Position numbers and translations under genes: made by a program. Shown piece after piece: positions 53,642 through 64,000 of a stretch of DNA of 64,000 nt. Each line of letters begins with the position of its first letter. Position 1 is the stretch's first letter. The notes below the pieces were generated by a model, which was not told the DNA's origin, ran no database searches, and was given only the letters and a program-made list of their open reading frames with translations. The stretch covers positions 7,812,001-7,876,000 of the forward strand of contig NC_089390.1 in the NCBI RefSeq assembly GCF_003171515.1, given 5' to 3'. This DNA comes from Pyrenophora tritici-repentis (lineage: Eukaryota; Ascomycota; Dothideomycetes; Pleosporales; Pleosporaceae).

Positions 53642-54563
53642 GTTGAGTGCTGTTGTGGTAATGTGCAAGGCGTGAAAAGGAGCTGATGTAGATATATCGG
53701 GAGAATGTAAGAGATAGGATGCGGGACGAATATTGAAAGTGGAAACAGATGATCCATGCGACTCACCTCTATCACCCCTGGATCGAGGTGAGGTGAGTGA
53801 ACTCCAACGGGACTAGAGGAGCGGTGATGTGAGTCCTAAAAGCAAGATGAGCAGTAACTGAGCTCAGGGTCCAAAACCACATGGTGAGTTACGCGCACCT
53901 CACTCTCTTGGAAGCGCAATCAGAGTCTGTTGAAACTCCCTCATAACTCCACTTTCACTTAGCGCTGTAGTAGCGTGTCTACATCCATCATGACCGATAG
54001 GACTTATCCGCTTCATCCAGTCTATAGCATACATACCTTGCCTCGCAATCGGAATTAGGGTTTGCACAAAAGCACGACGCCGCAGCTCTTGTATGTCGTC
54101 CATTTCGTTGAGTCCGTGTTTTTAGCGTGAGTACGTGTGCTCGTTGACCAAGATGGCGTCTGACATATTACGAACAAAACTGCAAGTGAACTTGCATGGT
54201 TAGAGCTCCGCCCCTGTCTGTGATGTTCATCTTAGTATGAGAGGGTAATCAGTCAAGTGGAAAGTCAAGCTTAAAACTGCGATAAGGTCCATGCATACAC
54301 ACATGCAGTGTAGGTCCGCTTATTCTGCGAACCCCGCATGTTGTGAAACCTGAACGACCTTGGAGCCAAGCAAGTACCTGCTTCGATTGGACAACGTGTG
54401 GGAGCTTCATTGGTCCTTCTGGATGAGCTGTGCCGTAAAGTATAAGAAAATATAAGAGAACCGACACTGCTGCCTGGTCTCTTGGAACTTCTCAACATAG
54501 TCTAGACCCTCTTAGAGCCGGTCGTTTGAACACAGCTTTCGCTTTACCTCAAATAAACTCTAC
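53642..54563. other. Gap with one possible small frame
   Basis: A minus-strand frame at 53900-54103 starts with ATG and encodes 67 residues (MDDIQELRRRAFVQTLIPIARQG...) without known domain; it could be a small gene but has no independent support. A short inverted repeat (ACTCACCTC and GAGGTGAGT around a 20-base loop) lies near 53760-53800. The right half is the promoter of the next gene. Confidence 0.35.
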
Positions 54564-55955
54564 ATGTACACAGCAATGCATCCAAAGAAGAAGAAGACAA
54601 TAAAGAAGTTTGATGTTGATCTATGGAGTCCGTGTGGCAATCCTCGCCCTCAACCTGCTGTAGAGGACTCCGAAGACATAATCGAAGACATCCCCGAGGC
54701 TGTACATTCAAGCTCCGAAATAGCAGCACAGTTGCAACAATTCTCGTAAGACGCGCTACATGCTGTAGGAGTGCCGGTTTTGCAAGCTGATCATCTTAGT
54801 CCCTACACTGAAGCTCCTGTCGCGCTCCACATCGGTGAAGAGCCGACGGTCTACTATGTGCCGAGCCATCTTCTACCACGTGGAAAGATTCACACACGCG
54901 GAGAAGATCCATTGTACCTCCCGGACATTGAGGTAGAGACCGGACATACGCTAGTTCATTACCTATACACCGGGACATACGAAACCCTTCACGCATCCAG
55001 TGAACTTGAGCAAGCGCTGCTGGTATATATCATGGCCATGAGCTATGAAATTCCCAGGCTTGCTGAGCTTGTCGTGAGTGAAATAGAAAGCCTTTGCGCT
55101 GGAATAGACATCTTCCGGATGATGACATCAATCGAACCCAACTTCACGAAGCTTGAATTAGAGAGTCGCGACGAGGGCCCAGTGCATGCCATTTTACGCA
55201 AAAAGGCGAGGACCACATTTGAAGCAAACCCCACTGCATTCCAGGCAGATGAGTTCTTGGCTCATCTCAGCAACGCAGACTTCAGAAGTTTCATGTTGAA
55301 ATGTGTAATGAAGCTCTACAGCGACAAGGTCTCACACCTCGAAAGGGACCGGGAAGGAATCAGGAAAGAGCTCAAAGACAGCAAAAAGACAGTCAAAAAA
55401 TTCGAAGCCGATTGGAAGGTCGATGTGGAACAAAGAATGGATAATCAGAATGGTTACGTCGCGGTTGGTGCATATGATAGTGAACCCACTGTGCGAGAGG
55501 ACATTGAGCATGTTGCAGCCGAGGCAGAAAGTATCTCGACTGATTGCTTCAACAATATCAGCTACCCATCATGCGAAGATTCAGTTCAGCCTCCACGGTC
55601 TCTTGATGGACTTGAAGAGCCCCAACCTGATGAATCCCAGCCTGAGCAAGCCCCATGTGAAGAGCTCTACCCTGAGGAGCCTTGTCGCGAGGCCTACCCT
55701 GAACCTCCTCCTGAGCCCTATCCCGAGGAATCAGAGGTCCCCGCCCATGAAACTCCAGCAGAAACCATCGCAGAGCCAGAACATGCACAAGACGAGCTCG
55801 CAAAGATCCTGCAGCAGATGGGAAGAAGCTTGAAGACAAACAAAGCTAAAAGGGCATTGGAGAGACTAGAGCGAGCTGTCAGGAGCGAAAAGCAGGCTGT
55901 TCAATACGAACCCCCACAGCCGCCCTCAGCGGAAGAGATTGTGTTTTCCAGTTAA
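54564..55955 (+). CDS. BTB-like domain protein with Pro/Glu-rich tail
   Basis: Two exons, 54564-54745 and 54800-55955, give 445 residues. The intron (TC|GTAAGA...CTTAG|T, with CTGAT branch) joins the basic N-terminus (MHPKKKKTIKKFDVDLWSP) to a BTB-like core: VALHIGEEPTVYYVPSHLLPRG, LYLPDIEVETGHTLVHYLYTGTYE, and EQALLVYIMAMSYEIPRLAELVVSEIE, the strand-helix pattern of fungal BTB/POZ relatives that begin with a 'valley' strand instead of the canonical Asp. A charged coiled coil follows (SHLERDREGIRKELKDSKKTVKKFE), then a long acidic tail with PEP/YPEEP repeats and a final helical segment (KRALERLERAVR). Such proteins are expanded in Pleosporales; function unknown. Confidence 0.78.
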
Positions 55956-56215
55956 CGTATCTAGCCTGGCTAGAACGGATTGGGAGAAAGTTTTGGCTAC
56001 GGTGGCATCAGTTCTTTTGCGGCTTGGATTTGTGGCTTCGTATGTAGCATCACGGTATGTGGCTCATAAGGAATACGATCTTTCGCTCGGTGGTTATATT
56101 GATATGCGCGTATGGAATGACTTGACCACTCATTGGAGCTATTTTGGTGTATTCTGAAGCAAGCAGCAGTCTGAAAGTCATGAAATTCCGCCCATATATG
56201 CTAGAAAAAGCTCAT

Positions 56216-59119
56216 TCACGATGCTGGCAACCCACCCAGCTCCTCCATCAACCCACACAAAGCCCGAATCAATGGCGGACCAATTTCTCGGTCCACATCC
56301 GGATGGGTTCCATCCAGTAACGCTACACCAGCTTCCATGACCTGCCATGGATATTTCAGATTGCAAACGTTGGACTTTGCTGCCTCGGCTTCGGCAGCGC
56401 CCTGCGTTTGCCTAGTCCGAGACGGTAAGATGCGAAGACATGGCGTCCCCGTGTTCATTATGATGAAGGCGTCTACAGCAGCCTGGTTGGAGGGCCGCGC
56501 GTCATCCAAGAACACAAGTACGGTTTGTTCAGGCGGTACAGTTGAGCTTGGTTGGATAGGTGTGTTGAAGCCGGTTTTGCGTGCGTGGTCGCTTATTAGC
56601 ATGCTATATGTCCAGAGTACCATGATCGAGTGGTATATGATGAAGGAGTCTTGGCCGCGGTTTTGGTAAGGGATAATTGCGCGTGCGGCTTGTAGGACTT
56701 GGCCTGCGTGGGCTGTTGGTGTGATTAATATTCTTTTCAACAATTGTTCGAGAACAGAGTTTATTAAATTTATCACGTACCTACTGCTGTGCGGGCTTCT
56801 CGAGACTTGCTCCACGGCTGCAGTGCAATATATGCGCGGTGTGCGGCTTCTTCCCCGCATCGTCCAGCAAAGCGTGTAATGATGTCCAAGTCTGCATGCA
56901 AATACATTTGTAAGAATTGCTGGAACATGCATGTCAAGGCGGATGAGCTGTCGAGAACAATTTCTGTATTACGAAGACAATCTTGCAGGGTTTGTCGACG
57001 CGATCGAGACCATAGCTGAGCAGCAGGATCACTCAGCTCATGAAGTAGTACGGCCTGTTGACGATGCTCCCAAACTTGTGATGCTAGTCCGTGGATATAT
57101 GCTGAGCGCGCAATACGTGGGTCAAAGCTGCCATGAAGGCAGGATATTGACCCTGCTTCCTGGAGGATTGATCTCATAGAGGGACGGAAGTTGGGAGACG
57201 AACGACTCAAAATGCGTGCCTTCCAGACCGCAGCTGATGGCGCAAGCCATAAAGTTTCTGAAGCAGGTAGTGGCAGCGTAAGCTCTGCATAAGAGAGCAG
57301 CGGCTGTCGTTGGTTGACCATTGTCATGTATATGTCGTGTTCGAAAAGGTGGTAGACTAGTCGCTTGTAGGCTTCTTGCTCAACCCATTGACGCCACTTC
57401 TTGTCCAATACCTCAACGTCGTCGTCTGGCGCGGGCATAATGGTGGAATATCGGACGTCGTCAAACCTACCCGCACGGCGCAGTGATGTGACGAGTACTT
57501 GTAAGGAGCTTTCAGCAAGCTCCATTTTACGCCGGAAGCCACAGAATGCTCCTATATCCAGCCAGAGCATTGATGCTTGTAGGTATTGTAGTTCTCGCAT
57601 GGCACTATTGTCACGCTCAGCAAGCTCTCTCAGGGACACTCGGACAATCTCTTGGAGAACGAGCCCGGTTTTGTTCACTGATGGTATGCCGAAGCAAATG
57701 CAGCCTGCCACTACAAGCGCTGTCAGAAATTCCGGTCTCACAGTATCGGCGTCGAACGTATATGGATGTATCCACGCATCTCCTTCGGTTCGTTTTGCTA
57801 TACCGACTTTGACGAGCTTATCGAGGCAGTCTACGGATGGGAAGGATGATATTGATACCTGGCTAGGGGCAGTCTTCAAAACAAGCTGGAGAACTTGATC
57901 GCGGCTTTGCTGTGACAAGTAACCAGGGATGATGATATTAGATGCGTGGGGTTGATGTGGGGAGAGAGCCAGGTCTACTTGTCGCTCGTCGAGAGTGATG
58001 CCCTCTTGCTCACTAAAGGCGTTCTGATTGCGCTCTGGTACCCAAAACCATGGCGATTGCTTAAAAACAGCATGCCGTCGCCTCACTGCATCGCCGCTAT
58101 TGGTTGCTCCAGCATCATTGATAGTGGTGCCGCCTGGTGTAGTCTCTGCGCCAACGCGACCGGCATCCAGCGTTGGTGTATTGAACGTTTCGTCAATGGC
58201 TGGCACAAAATCAGCCCCAAAGAGATCAACTTGGCCAAACCAATCAGTCTCAGGTAACCATGCGGTGAGATCAGGAGGCGGACATAGATACTCGGTTGCT
58301 AGAAAATCTGAGTGGGTGACCATGATCTGCTCAAAGAAGTTGGAGAGTGGGTTCTGTTGATGGACCGCTTCTTGGTATATGTTTGAGATGCCTTGATGAG
58401 CGGCAGCCGCGTCCATGAATGCGTCAACAGGATACGAGAAATCGGGTGCTGGTTCCTCTTGCCTGGCAGACTGCTCTGATGTCTGCTCAATGCGCGGACT
58501 GGAAGCGGCAACAGAACCATCTCGCCCGTCGGGCGTTCGCGTCGTGCATTGCACGTTCTTCTTTTGACATCTTTGGCAAGGTCTGTGGTTATCACACTTT
58601 ACTTTTGAGATTACGCAAGCGTTGCATGCTTTGGTAGCCCTCTCAACAGGGCGGTGGAGGCTTACTTGCCCCTCTGCGGCATTCTTTGTATGAGTGGATC
58701 GATGTCGAAGGAGTAAGTCCCTGCAGCAACAATCCCGTTAGTCGGGTTTCGTGTCTGCTAGTGTGCAGTTCGCTCGAGGTCCTGGCTTCCCAAGCACGTA
58801 CTCCACTCCACGTTCATGTGTGCACGTGTGCTGGCACCGATTAAATGGAAATGTCACTAACCTGCGATTGAATGCTGCAGGACACTCTGCGCAACGGAAA
58901 GATCTTTCGTTCCGATCTACAGTCACTCCGTCAGCGATGTCCTCGGGGTGGGCGCTCCGATGGATGCTTACGCGAGTCCAAGTGTCGGTTCAGGTGGTCG
59001 AGCCGATCATAAGTGCGGCGACACACCTGACATTGCAGGGAGGGCGCGCTGTCCAGGTTAGAGGACGCCCGGGCCCGCTTCGATGGTCTGGTAATCGTGT
59101 CATCGGTTTCTGCTAACAT
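56216..59119 (-). CDS. C2H2-Zn2Cys6 dual-domain transcription factor
   Basis: Four exons, complement of 56216-56712, 56781-58720, 58862-58916 and 58972-59119, give 879 residues. Two C2H2 fingers come first: C30/C33 with H46/H50 (LQCQVCRRTYDRLDHLNRHLDSH), then C58/C61 (RCAECPAAFNRRDLLLRHRSTH), each split by introns, followed by a Zn2Cys6 cluster (ACNACVISKVKCDNHRPCQRCQKKNVQC). This C2H2-plus-binuclear-cluster architecture is specific to filamentous ascomycetes. The middle has a fungal transcription factor domain (VKVGIAKRTEGDAWIHPYTF, ELQYLQASMLWLDIGAF, KRLVYHLFEHDIYMTMV), and the end is a helical region (ILPSRTRQ...KSNVCNLKYPW). Introns are GTAAGC...TGTAG, GTTAGT...GCAG and GTACGT...CAACAG. 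It lies next to a dioxygenase and an MFS transporter, which it may regulate. Confidence 0.85.
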
Positions 59120-59852
59120 TTCGAGGGAAGGGGAGTGGCAGCGGAACATGTGGAAAAGGTATGGGTAAGTCGGACCATCCTTCTGCGCCTTTCGGAACAT
59201 GTGGGCGGCAATTCAACTACGGTAGTTACTTGACTCGCCAGCTGCGGGGTCGTCGGAGCGGCCCACCGACATGGAACGACAGTACCGGAATTCAGCCTTG
59301 ACTATGAGCCCTGAATCATGAAGTACCACATTACGACTAAACATGAATCAATCTTACGACCATGTGAGATGAGGTTTACCTGGTGCATCCCGACTGTACT
59401 TGCTTCTGTCTTTCGTTGCTGTCACTGTCACAACACTACTGATCACACCAAAGACCCGAAGTGGACTTGCAAATCGCGTCGCAGAGAGAATTCCGCCAGT
59501 AAACCATGATGTCCATCCAGGTTGTGGTAAGAGGTGTGGCCAATATCGGAGAGGGCATGTCAGCCTCCACTTACTGATGCGAGAGTGTTCTATTGAAAGA
59601 CTAGCAACCAAACCAATCATCTAGATCGCGGAACGTCTATGCCCCTTGAAGTGTTACTGAACCCCGTGCCTCGGAATATGTGGGCAGATCCTTGGGGTGG
59701 AAATTACTTGAATTGCGTCTGGGCAAGCAAGGCTGTTGTGGCCACCAGATCGGCAGTGGATTCCATTACTTTAATTCCGTGGTGTGATCATCTCACCTTC
59801 TACCATCAAGTGCAACGACACACTACTCTATTTACGAAAGACTTTGTTCGAT
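59120..59852. other. Divergent promoter between the C2H2-Zn2Cys6 gene and the dioxygenase gene
   Basis: No supported gene. This region separates the regulator from the oxygenase gene it may control. A CGG..CCG-type pair (CGGGGTCGTCGGAGCGGCCCACCGA) lies near 59243-59268 but is not a clean palindrome. Confidence 0.4.
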
Positions 59853-61034
59853 ATGATTCAGACAACTACGCAAACCGCACCAGTAACGCTGAAGGCTGTT
59901 GGCGGGGGCCCGATGAAGATCGACGGCACGGAAACCAACTATGGCGACTGGAGAGACGACCTTGCCCGTGACGGCTATGCTATCGTGAAGGGGGCGATTC
60001 CAAGGGAGAGGGCCGATGCTTATGCAGACGGCATGTACACATGGTTGGAAGGCTTGTAAGTGGTGATGATCCCACAACAATCTTTAGCACGACTGACACA
60101 AGTCTAACAGCAACCTGGGATTTGACCGAAACGATGTTTCCACGGCTCACAAAGATAAATTACCAGCCATCAACGAGAAGGGCATGTGCCTCCATTACGC
60201 CGTAACACACGAAGACTTTGCCTGGGGTGTACGTGGCGAGCCAGGCGTTGTAGGGGCTTTCGAAAAGATATACGACGACAAAGAGCTCATCGTCTCATTT
60301 GACGCCATCAACTTCACATTTCCCAAGTAAGTTCGTCGTCTCAACAGCCTTTTACACCGGCTAATAAAGTTGCTAGCCGAAAGGACATTGCGCCCAACAA
60401 GCCATGGCCTCATCAAGACCAGGATCCCGCGAAGCCAGGATTCAGATGCATGCAAGGTCTCGTCAACCTGCTGCCCAATGGCCCGGATGATGGTGGCTTG
60501 ATAGTGTGCCCTGGGGGCCATCTCGTGTCTGACGAATTCCACAAAGACATGGCCGATGAGCCACGTATTCCAGCATGGACTCCTGAGTGGTTTGGGTTCA
60601 CAGAGAACGGCCTCAAATGGCTAGAGAAGAAGGGTCTGAAATGGGTCAAGGTGTGCGCTGAGCCTGGAGATCTATTGCTCTGGTAAGCTCACTCACGCTC
60701 TGTTGATACACTCCAATCATGTTACTGACTACGACTTAGGGACTCCCGTACTCCTCACTACAACCTTGCTTCAAAGACCAATCAGCCCAGATTCGCTGTA
60801 TACACCTGCTACATGCCTGTCTCACACGCGACTCAAGAAGATCTCGTACGCAAGAAGGACGCCTACGAAAGGTTTGTGGGCACTACACACTGGCCCAATG
60901 CCAGACACACTGGATCGAACGTAGCACAGCGAGATGGGGAGGATGACCCGCACAACCGTTTTGAGCCAGTGAACAAGCCAAAACTTGATGAGCGTACATT
61001 CAAGTTGACTGGAATCCCTTACATCAAGTCGTAG
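59853..61034 (+). CDS. Phytanoyl-CoA dioxygenase-family (Fe(II)/2-oxoglutarate) enzyme
   Basis: Four exons, 59853-60055, 60111-60326, 60377-60682 and 60740-61034, give 339 residues. The family uses Fe(II) and 2-oxoglutarate to hydroxylate lipids and small metabolites. The iron triad is visible: His and Asp in WPHQDQD and the distal His in DSRTPHYN, where the nearby Arg can bind 2-oxoglutarate. The N-terminal DGYAIVKGAIPRERADAYADGMYTWLEGL is the usual start of this group. The enzyme has a WTPEWFGFTENGLKWLEKKGLKW segment that is typical of a fungal subset with unknown substrate. Introns are GTAAGT/GTAAGC with TAACAG, GCTAG and CTTAG acceptors and restore frame each time. A frame upstream begins with GTG and is unlikely to be translated. 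Confidence 0.88.
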
Positions 61035-61823
61035 ATCATGCAAACAACATACAATACAATTATCTCTGTTCGTAACATGCTGCACTATTGTTGTTCGGAG
61101 TGTTTGTGAGCAGCGAAAAAGGCGACGTCACATTCGTCCGCTCTGTATCAGCTGAGCCTTATTTGAAACAGGGTTAGCCGAGATGGACCTAGAGCGAAGG
61201 CTTCTGAGTGAGTGTATGCGGAAAGTTTGCTTACGTTGTAACATGTATTACTATTGCTAGAAAGATTGTGTTCTTATGATTATCTCTCAATACCACTACG
61301 TCTTGTTACAGGCAATACAAGCCCGGAGAGATCCCCCCTAGTGTAACATCTCGACAGTTCTAGGGGCAAGTGAAAACCTAGTTCAGTCCCTCATTTCTTC
61401 CACTAGCATGTGAACTCGACATCAGTTTTAGTGTTCAAGTAAAAATGTAGCGGTGTGAGGAGAGGAGGAGGACTGCGTTGCATTGTGTAGCTATGGAGGA
61501 ACTGCAGCTATATAGGTGTGTGTGATGAGAAAGTGTGGTAGCGATAGCCGTACCCAACTCTCACCCAAGTCGGTCTTGGCAAGGCCCAAACCGTTACAAA
61601 AAATCGTCGAGCCTGAAGACATTGGACGCGTGTTAGTATTGATGGATTGAGAATTCTCACCGACACATGCGTAGCCTCAAGCTGCAACGCCCTAGAGAAC
61701 CAACGAGAGATACATGGGGTTCATCGGAGCTCTCTTGCTGCTATCTGCGTAATGACATCTAAGACTCAGCTAATGCCTACAATGAGGCTGATCATCGCGA
61801 TGATCTACACACTTGATACTGAA
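61035..61823. other. Gap between convergent genes
   Basis: No gene-like frame. Sequence is moderately AT-rich with no repeat detected; presumably two 3' untranslated regions and a spacer. Confidence 0.45.
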
Positions 61824-63749
61824 TCAGCGAGACATGGAAGGAACCCCAACATGCTTCGCCGTTGCCCAACGGCCCGTGTAAGCCCGAATGCGCTTACCAT
61901 ACAGGAAAATGGGGATACCAAGACACCCAAAGAGCGCCGTGAGTCCGGCATATGTACCAAAAGAACCATCGTAACCAGTTGTTTCAATAAACTTGGCTAC
62001 ACCGTAGCTCGTACCAAAAGAAACGAATCCGCGGAAAGCCGTGATGACAACAAGAACGGGCCCAGCCCGCGCAGGGTAAGAATCGAGTAAATATGTAATG
62101 GCAGCAATGTTTGCGCCGACAAAGCAGAAGTAATAGCCTGCATTGGCGAACACAATGACAAACCAATGGTATTTGTCGGGATATTGCCCAGCTTGGCCAT
62201 ATAGTGTGGCGGAGAGAATCCCGAATAGGATCGGGATCCAGAGGACGAGGAGGCGGTTTTCGGGCTCATGGAAACCGTCGTTACGCTTGGCCCGCCATTT
62301 GATGATCTTGTCTGACCCGTTGCCGAGGAGAGGGAGTGCAACAAAGGCGACTACAACTTGTCCCGCGTTGACATATGATGCTGCGTCATTGCCCCAGTTG
62401 TAAGGAGGATGAGTGACGATAGCGCCGTAAGTCGTTCCGATGGCGATGTTGATTCCACTGCCGGGTGGTTAGCTATACTCCAAGGCTCTCATGCGGTTGA
62501 GGTGGCACTTACATTGTCAAGCCGTTGAGACAGAATGCCCATAAGACATTTGGGAAGAGAAGAATTTGGAAGGTATGCTGTCAGACAATCAGTCTTGGGG
62601 ATGATAGTCGTGTGGATTATCGGCTATACTTACGACGAAGCCGTACCAGCCCTCCACCCAATCAAACTCCCCAACAAATAAGCGCATATCCGACCTGATC
62701 GTCCGCGGTGGATACTTTGTAGTATCCAGCGCGGGTCTCTCTGACAGCCTCACTGGTGCTGCTGTCGTTTGTACTTGTTCGACACCATCAAATTCTGACG
62801 ATTGTCCGTACGCTACCAGGGATCGAGGGTAGCGACTCTCTGGCACGAGAAAAATCGACAGGATCAGAGTCACAGCTGAAAAGCCTGCGCCTAATCTGTA
62901 CCAATTCGCAGGACCGACGGCTCCAGCCAAGGGAGACGCAGCAATGGTGAGGCCAGCCGAAAGCACTGTCTGTATTGCAGACTGCCACATGAGAAACGTA
63001 CTACGCTCATGCATAAAATGTATCTCCTACGAGTTGCTATTAGTAAAGCATTCAATTCGAATATCTCGGCACTCCTTACCTGTATCATCATAGGTACCAA
63101 AGCCTCACTTTGTCCAGCAGCGAAGCCGAGCACCATTCTCGCACCGAGGTGCCAATTGTAGTCCCTTGCTTGGGCTGCCAGGAGAGCCCCAAGTATGAGT
63201 ACAACCAGCGATCCGAGAAAGACGGGTCGTCTGCCAATGGACAGAGCCAAGGGCATGCATGTGAGACAGCCGACACCCATGAACATGGATGGATACGTCA
63301 TGAGAGCTGTGATATCAGCATAATCGGCACCATGCACAGCGTATTCTGGGATGTAGAAGCCCAAAAGACCACCAAAGCCAGACACCAATGACAGACCGAG
63401 ACTGGAGACTAGAACCGCAGTCAGATATCAGAGTTTTGGATACGAGGGTGGGACCTTACAGATTGATACGAGGGAGATGAAAACAATCTTCCTCCATTTG
63501 GATAGGTTGAGAGGGTCTGGATGGAGCGTCAGGGTTGTATGCAGGGGCAGAAGATACTGCAAAATCACCTCGTGGGTCAGCACTTGGCGAGGGTACGAGG
63601 TAAACGTCCGTATCGTCAGTGATGGTCACTGTACCCATGGTATGGGTCTGACGAAGACCATCCTTGCTATACTCCTCATCGCTCGGGAGATACTCAAATC
63701 TCTCCACGGTCGCCTCCGACGGCTTTGAATCTTTGGTGATATCGGTCAT
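61824..63749 (-). CDS. MFS transporter
   Basis: Six exons, complement of 61824-62457, 62513-62577, 62634-63026, 63080-63408, 63460-63516 and 63569-63749, give 552 residues with about 12 membrane segments. The N-terminus is long and acidic-hydrophilic (ATVERFEYLPSDEEYSKDG, VPSPSADPRDPLNLSKWRKI), the pattern of a fungal MFS group that exports or imports organic acids and small metabolites. Conserved parts include SGFGGLLGFYIPEY, ARMVLGFAAGQSEALVPMMIQ, EIHFMHERSTFLMWQSAIQT, VLWAFCLNGLTIGINIAIGTTYGAIVTHPPYNW, and DKYHWFVIVFANAGYYFCFVGANIAAITYLLDSYPARAGP. Introns of 49-68 bp all have GT/AG ends; the first (GTGATT...TCCAG) is supported by the fit to DPRDPLNL. Substrate unknown. Confidence 0.85.
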
Positions 63750-64000
63750 TTTTAGAAAGTGGCTTGTGTGAAGAAGATGACTGAAACAACAAAAGATGAA
63801 ATGAGAGACAAGACCCGCTCGCACAATTCAGCGAGAGCTTCACAGTGTCACTACTGGTCTGAGAAGCAAGTGTTGCTGGCACTCACCTCTTTATCAACAA
63901 CTTCCCGGGGTCGATTCAGGATATCAACCGCCGTCCCCAACCCCACTCGCCGCCTTCCCTTAGCTGTTCCCACCGCGACCGACGGATCTTGCGAAGTTCA
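63750..64000. other. Upstream region of the MFS transporter gene
   Basis: Promoter side of the MFS gene running to the window edge. No supported frame. Confidence 0.35.

Noticed and set aside
55939..56157. Plus-strand frame after the BTB-like gene
   Set aside because: Begins with GTG inside the preceding coding region and has no family match; treated as 3' flank.
59243..59268. CGG/CCG pair upstream of the dioxygenase gene as a binding site
   Set aside because: The arms are imperfect and spacing is unlike known binuclear-cluster sites.
1..64000. tRNA or rRNA genes
   Set aside because: I saw no GTTCGAATC-type T-loop with a matching A-box and acceptor stem in intergenic sequence; a covariance-model scan would be decisive.

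Overview
The window is nuclear DNA of a filamentous ascomycete, most likely a dothideomycete of the Pleosporales type. Genes are dense on both strands and carry short introns (about 45-75 bp) with GTAAGT-like donors, CTAAC/CTGAC branch points and YAG acceptors. The gene content is typical of such fungi: a FREQUENCY clock gene, blue-light-inducible bli-3, a PhiA-type conidial wall protein, SigF-like and BTB families, and binuclear-cluster regulators. There are no operons, and I found no tRNA, rRNA or CRISPR array. All exon coordinates below were assembled by hand from reading frames and splice signals.

Layout. 1-26.9 kb is a compact housekeeping block: a partial DUF6594 protein, a SigF-like NTF2 protein, bli-3, bfr1, uroporphyrinogen-III synthase, a Ser/Lys-rich nuclear-type protein, a BTB/POZ protein, a Sas2-type MYST acetyltransferase, frq with a 2 kb upstream region, coq9, cmr1, phiA, a DUF167 protein and arginase. 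26.9-31.3 kb is gene-poor, with decayed tandem repeats and possible retroelement remains.

31.3-38.7 kb is the most interesting part. It holds a DAL81/TamA-like Zn2Cys6 regulator, an NCS1 nucleobase/ureide permease, and a divergently transcribed fusion of a biuret-hydrolase-like isochorismatase domain with an allophanate-hydrolase-like amidase domain. The shared 0.6 kb promoter has five HGATAA-type GATA sites and a perfect TTCGCCG-N4-CGGCGAA inverted repeat. I infer a nitrogen-scavenging cluster that imports a urea-type compound and breaks it down through allophanate to ammonia, under both general (GATA factor) and local control.

38.7-42.9 kb is a decayed accessory stretch with a MITE-like element, a short tandem repeat, one gene of uncertain structure and one clear pseudogene. 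42.9-56 kb returns to core genes: a membrane protein of unknown function, a carnitine/acylcarnitine carrier, mpe1, nma111, a small lysine-rich protein and a BTB-like protein. 56.2-63.8 kb has a C2H2-Zn2Cys6 regulator, a phytanoyl-CoA-dioxygenase-family enzyme and an MFS transporter side by side, possibly a small catabolic or metabolite cluster.
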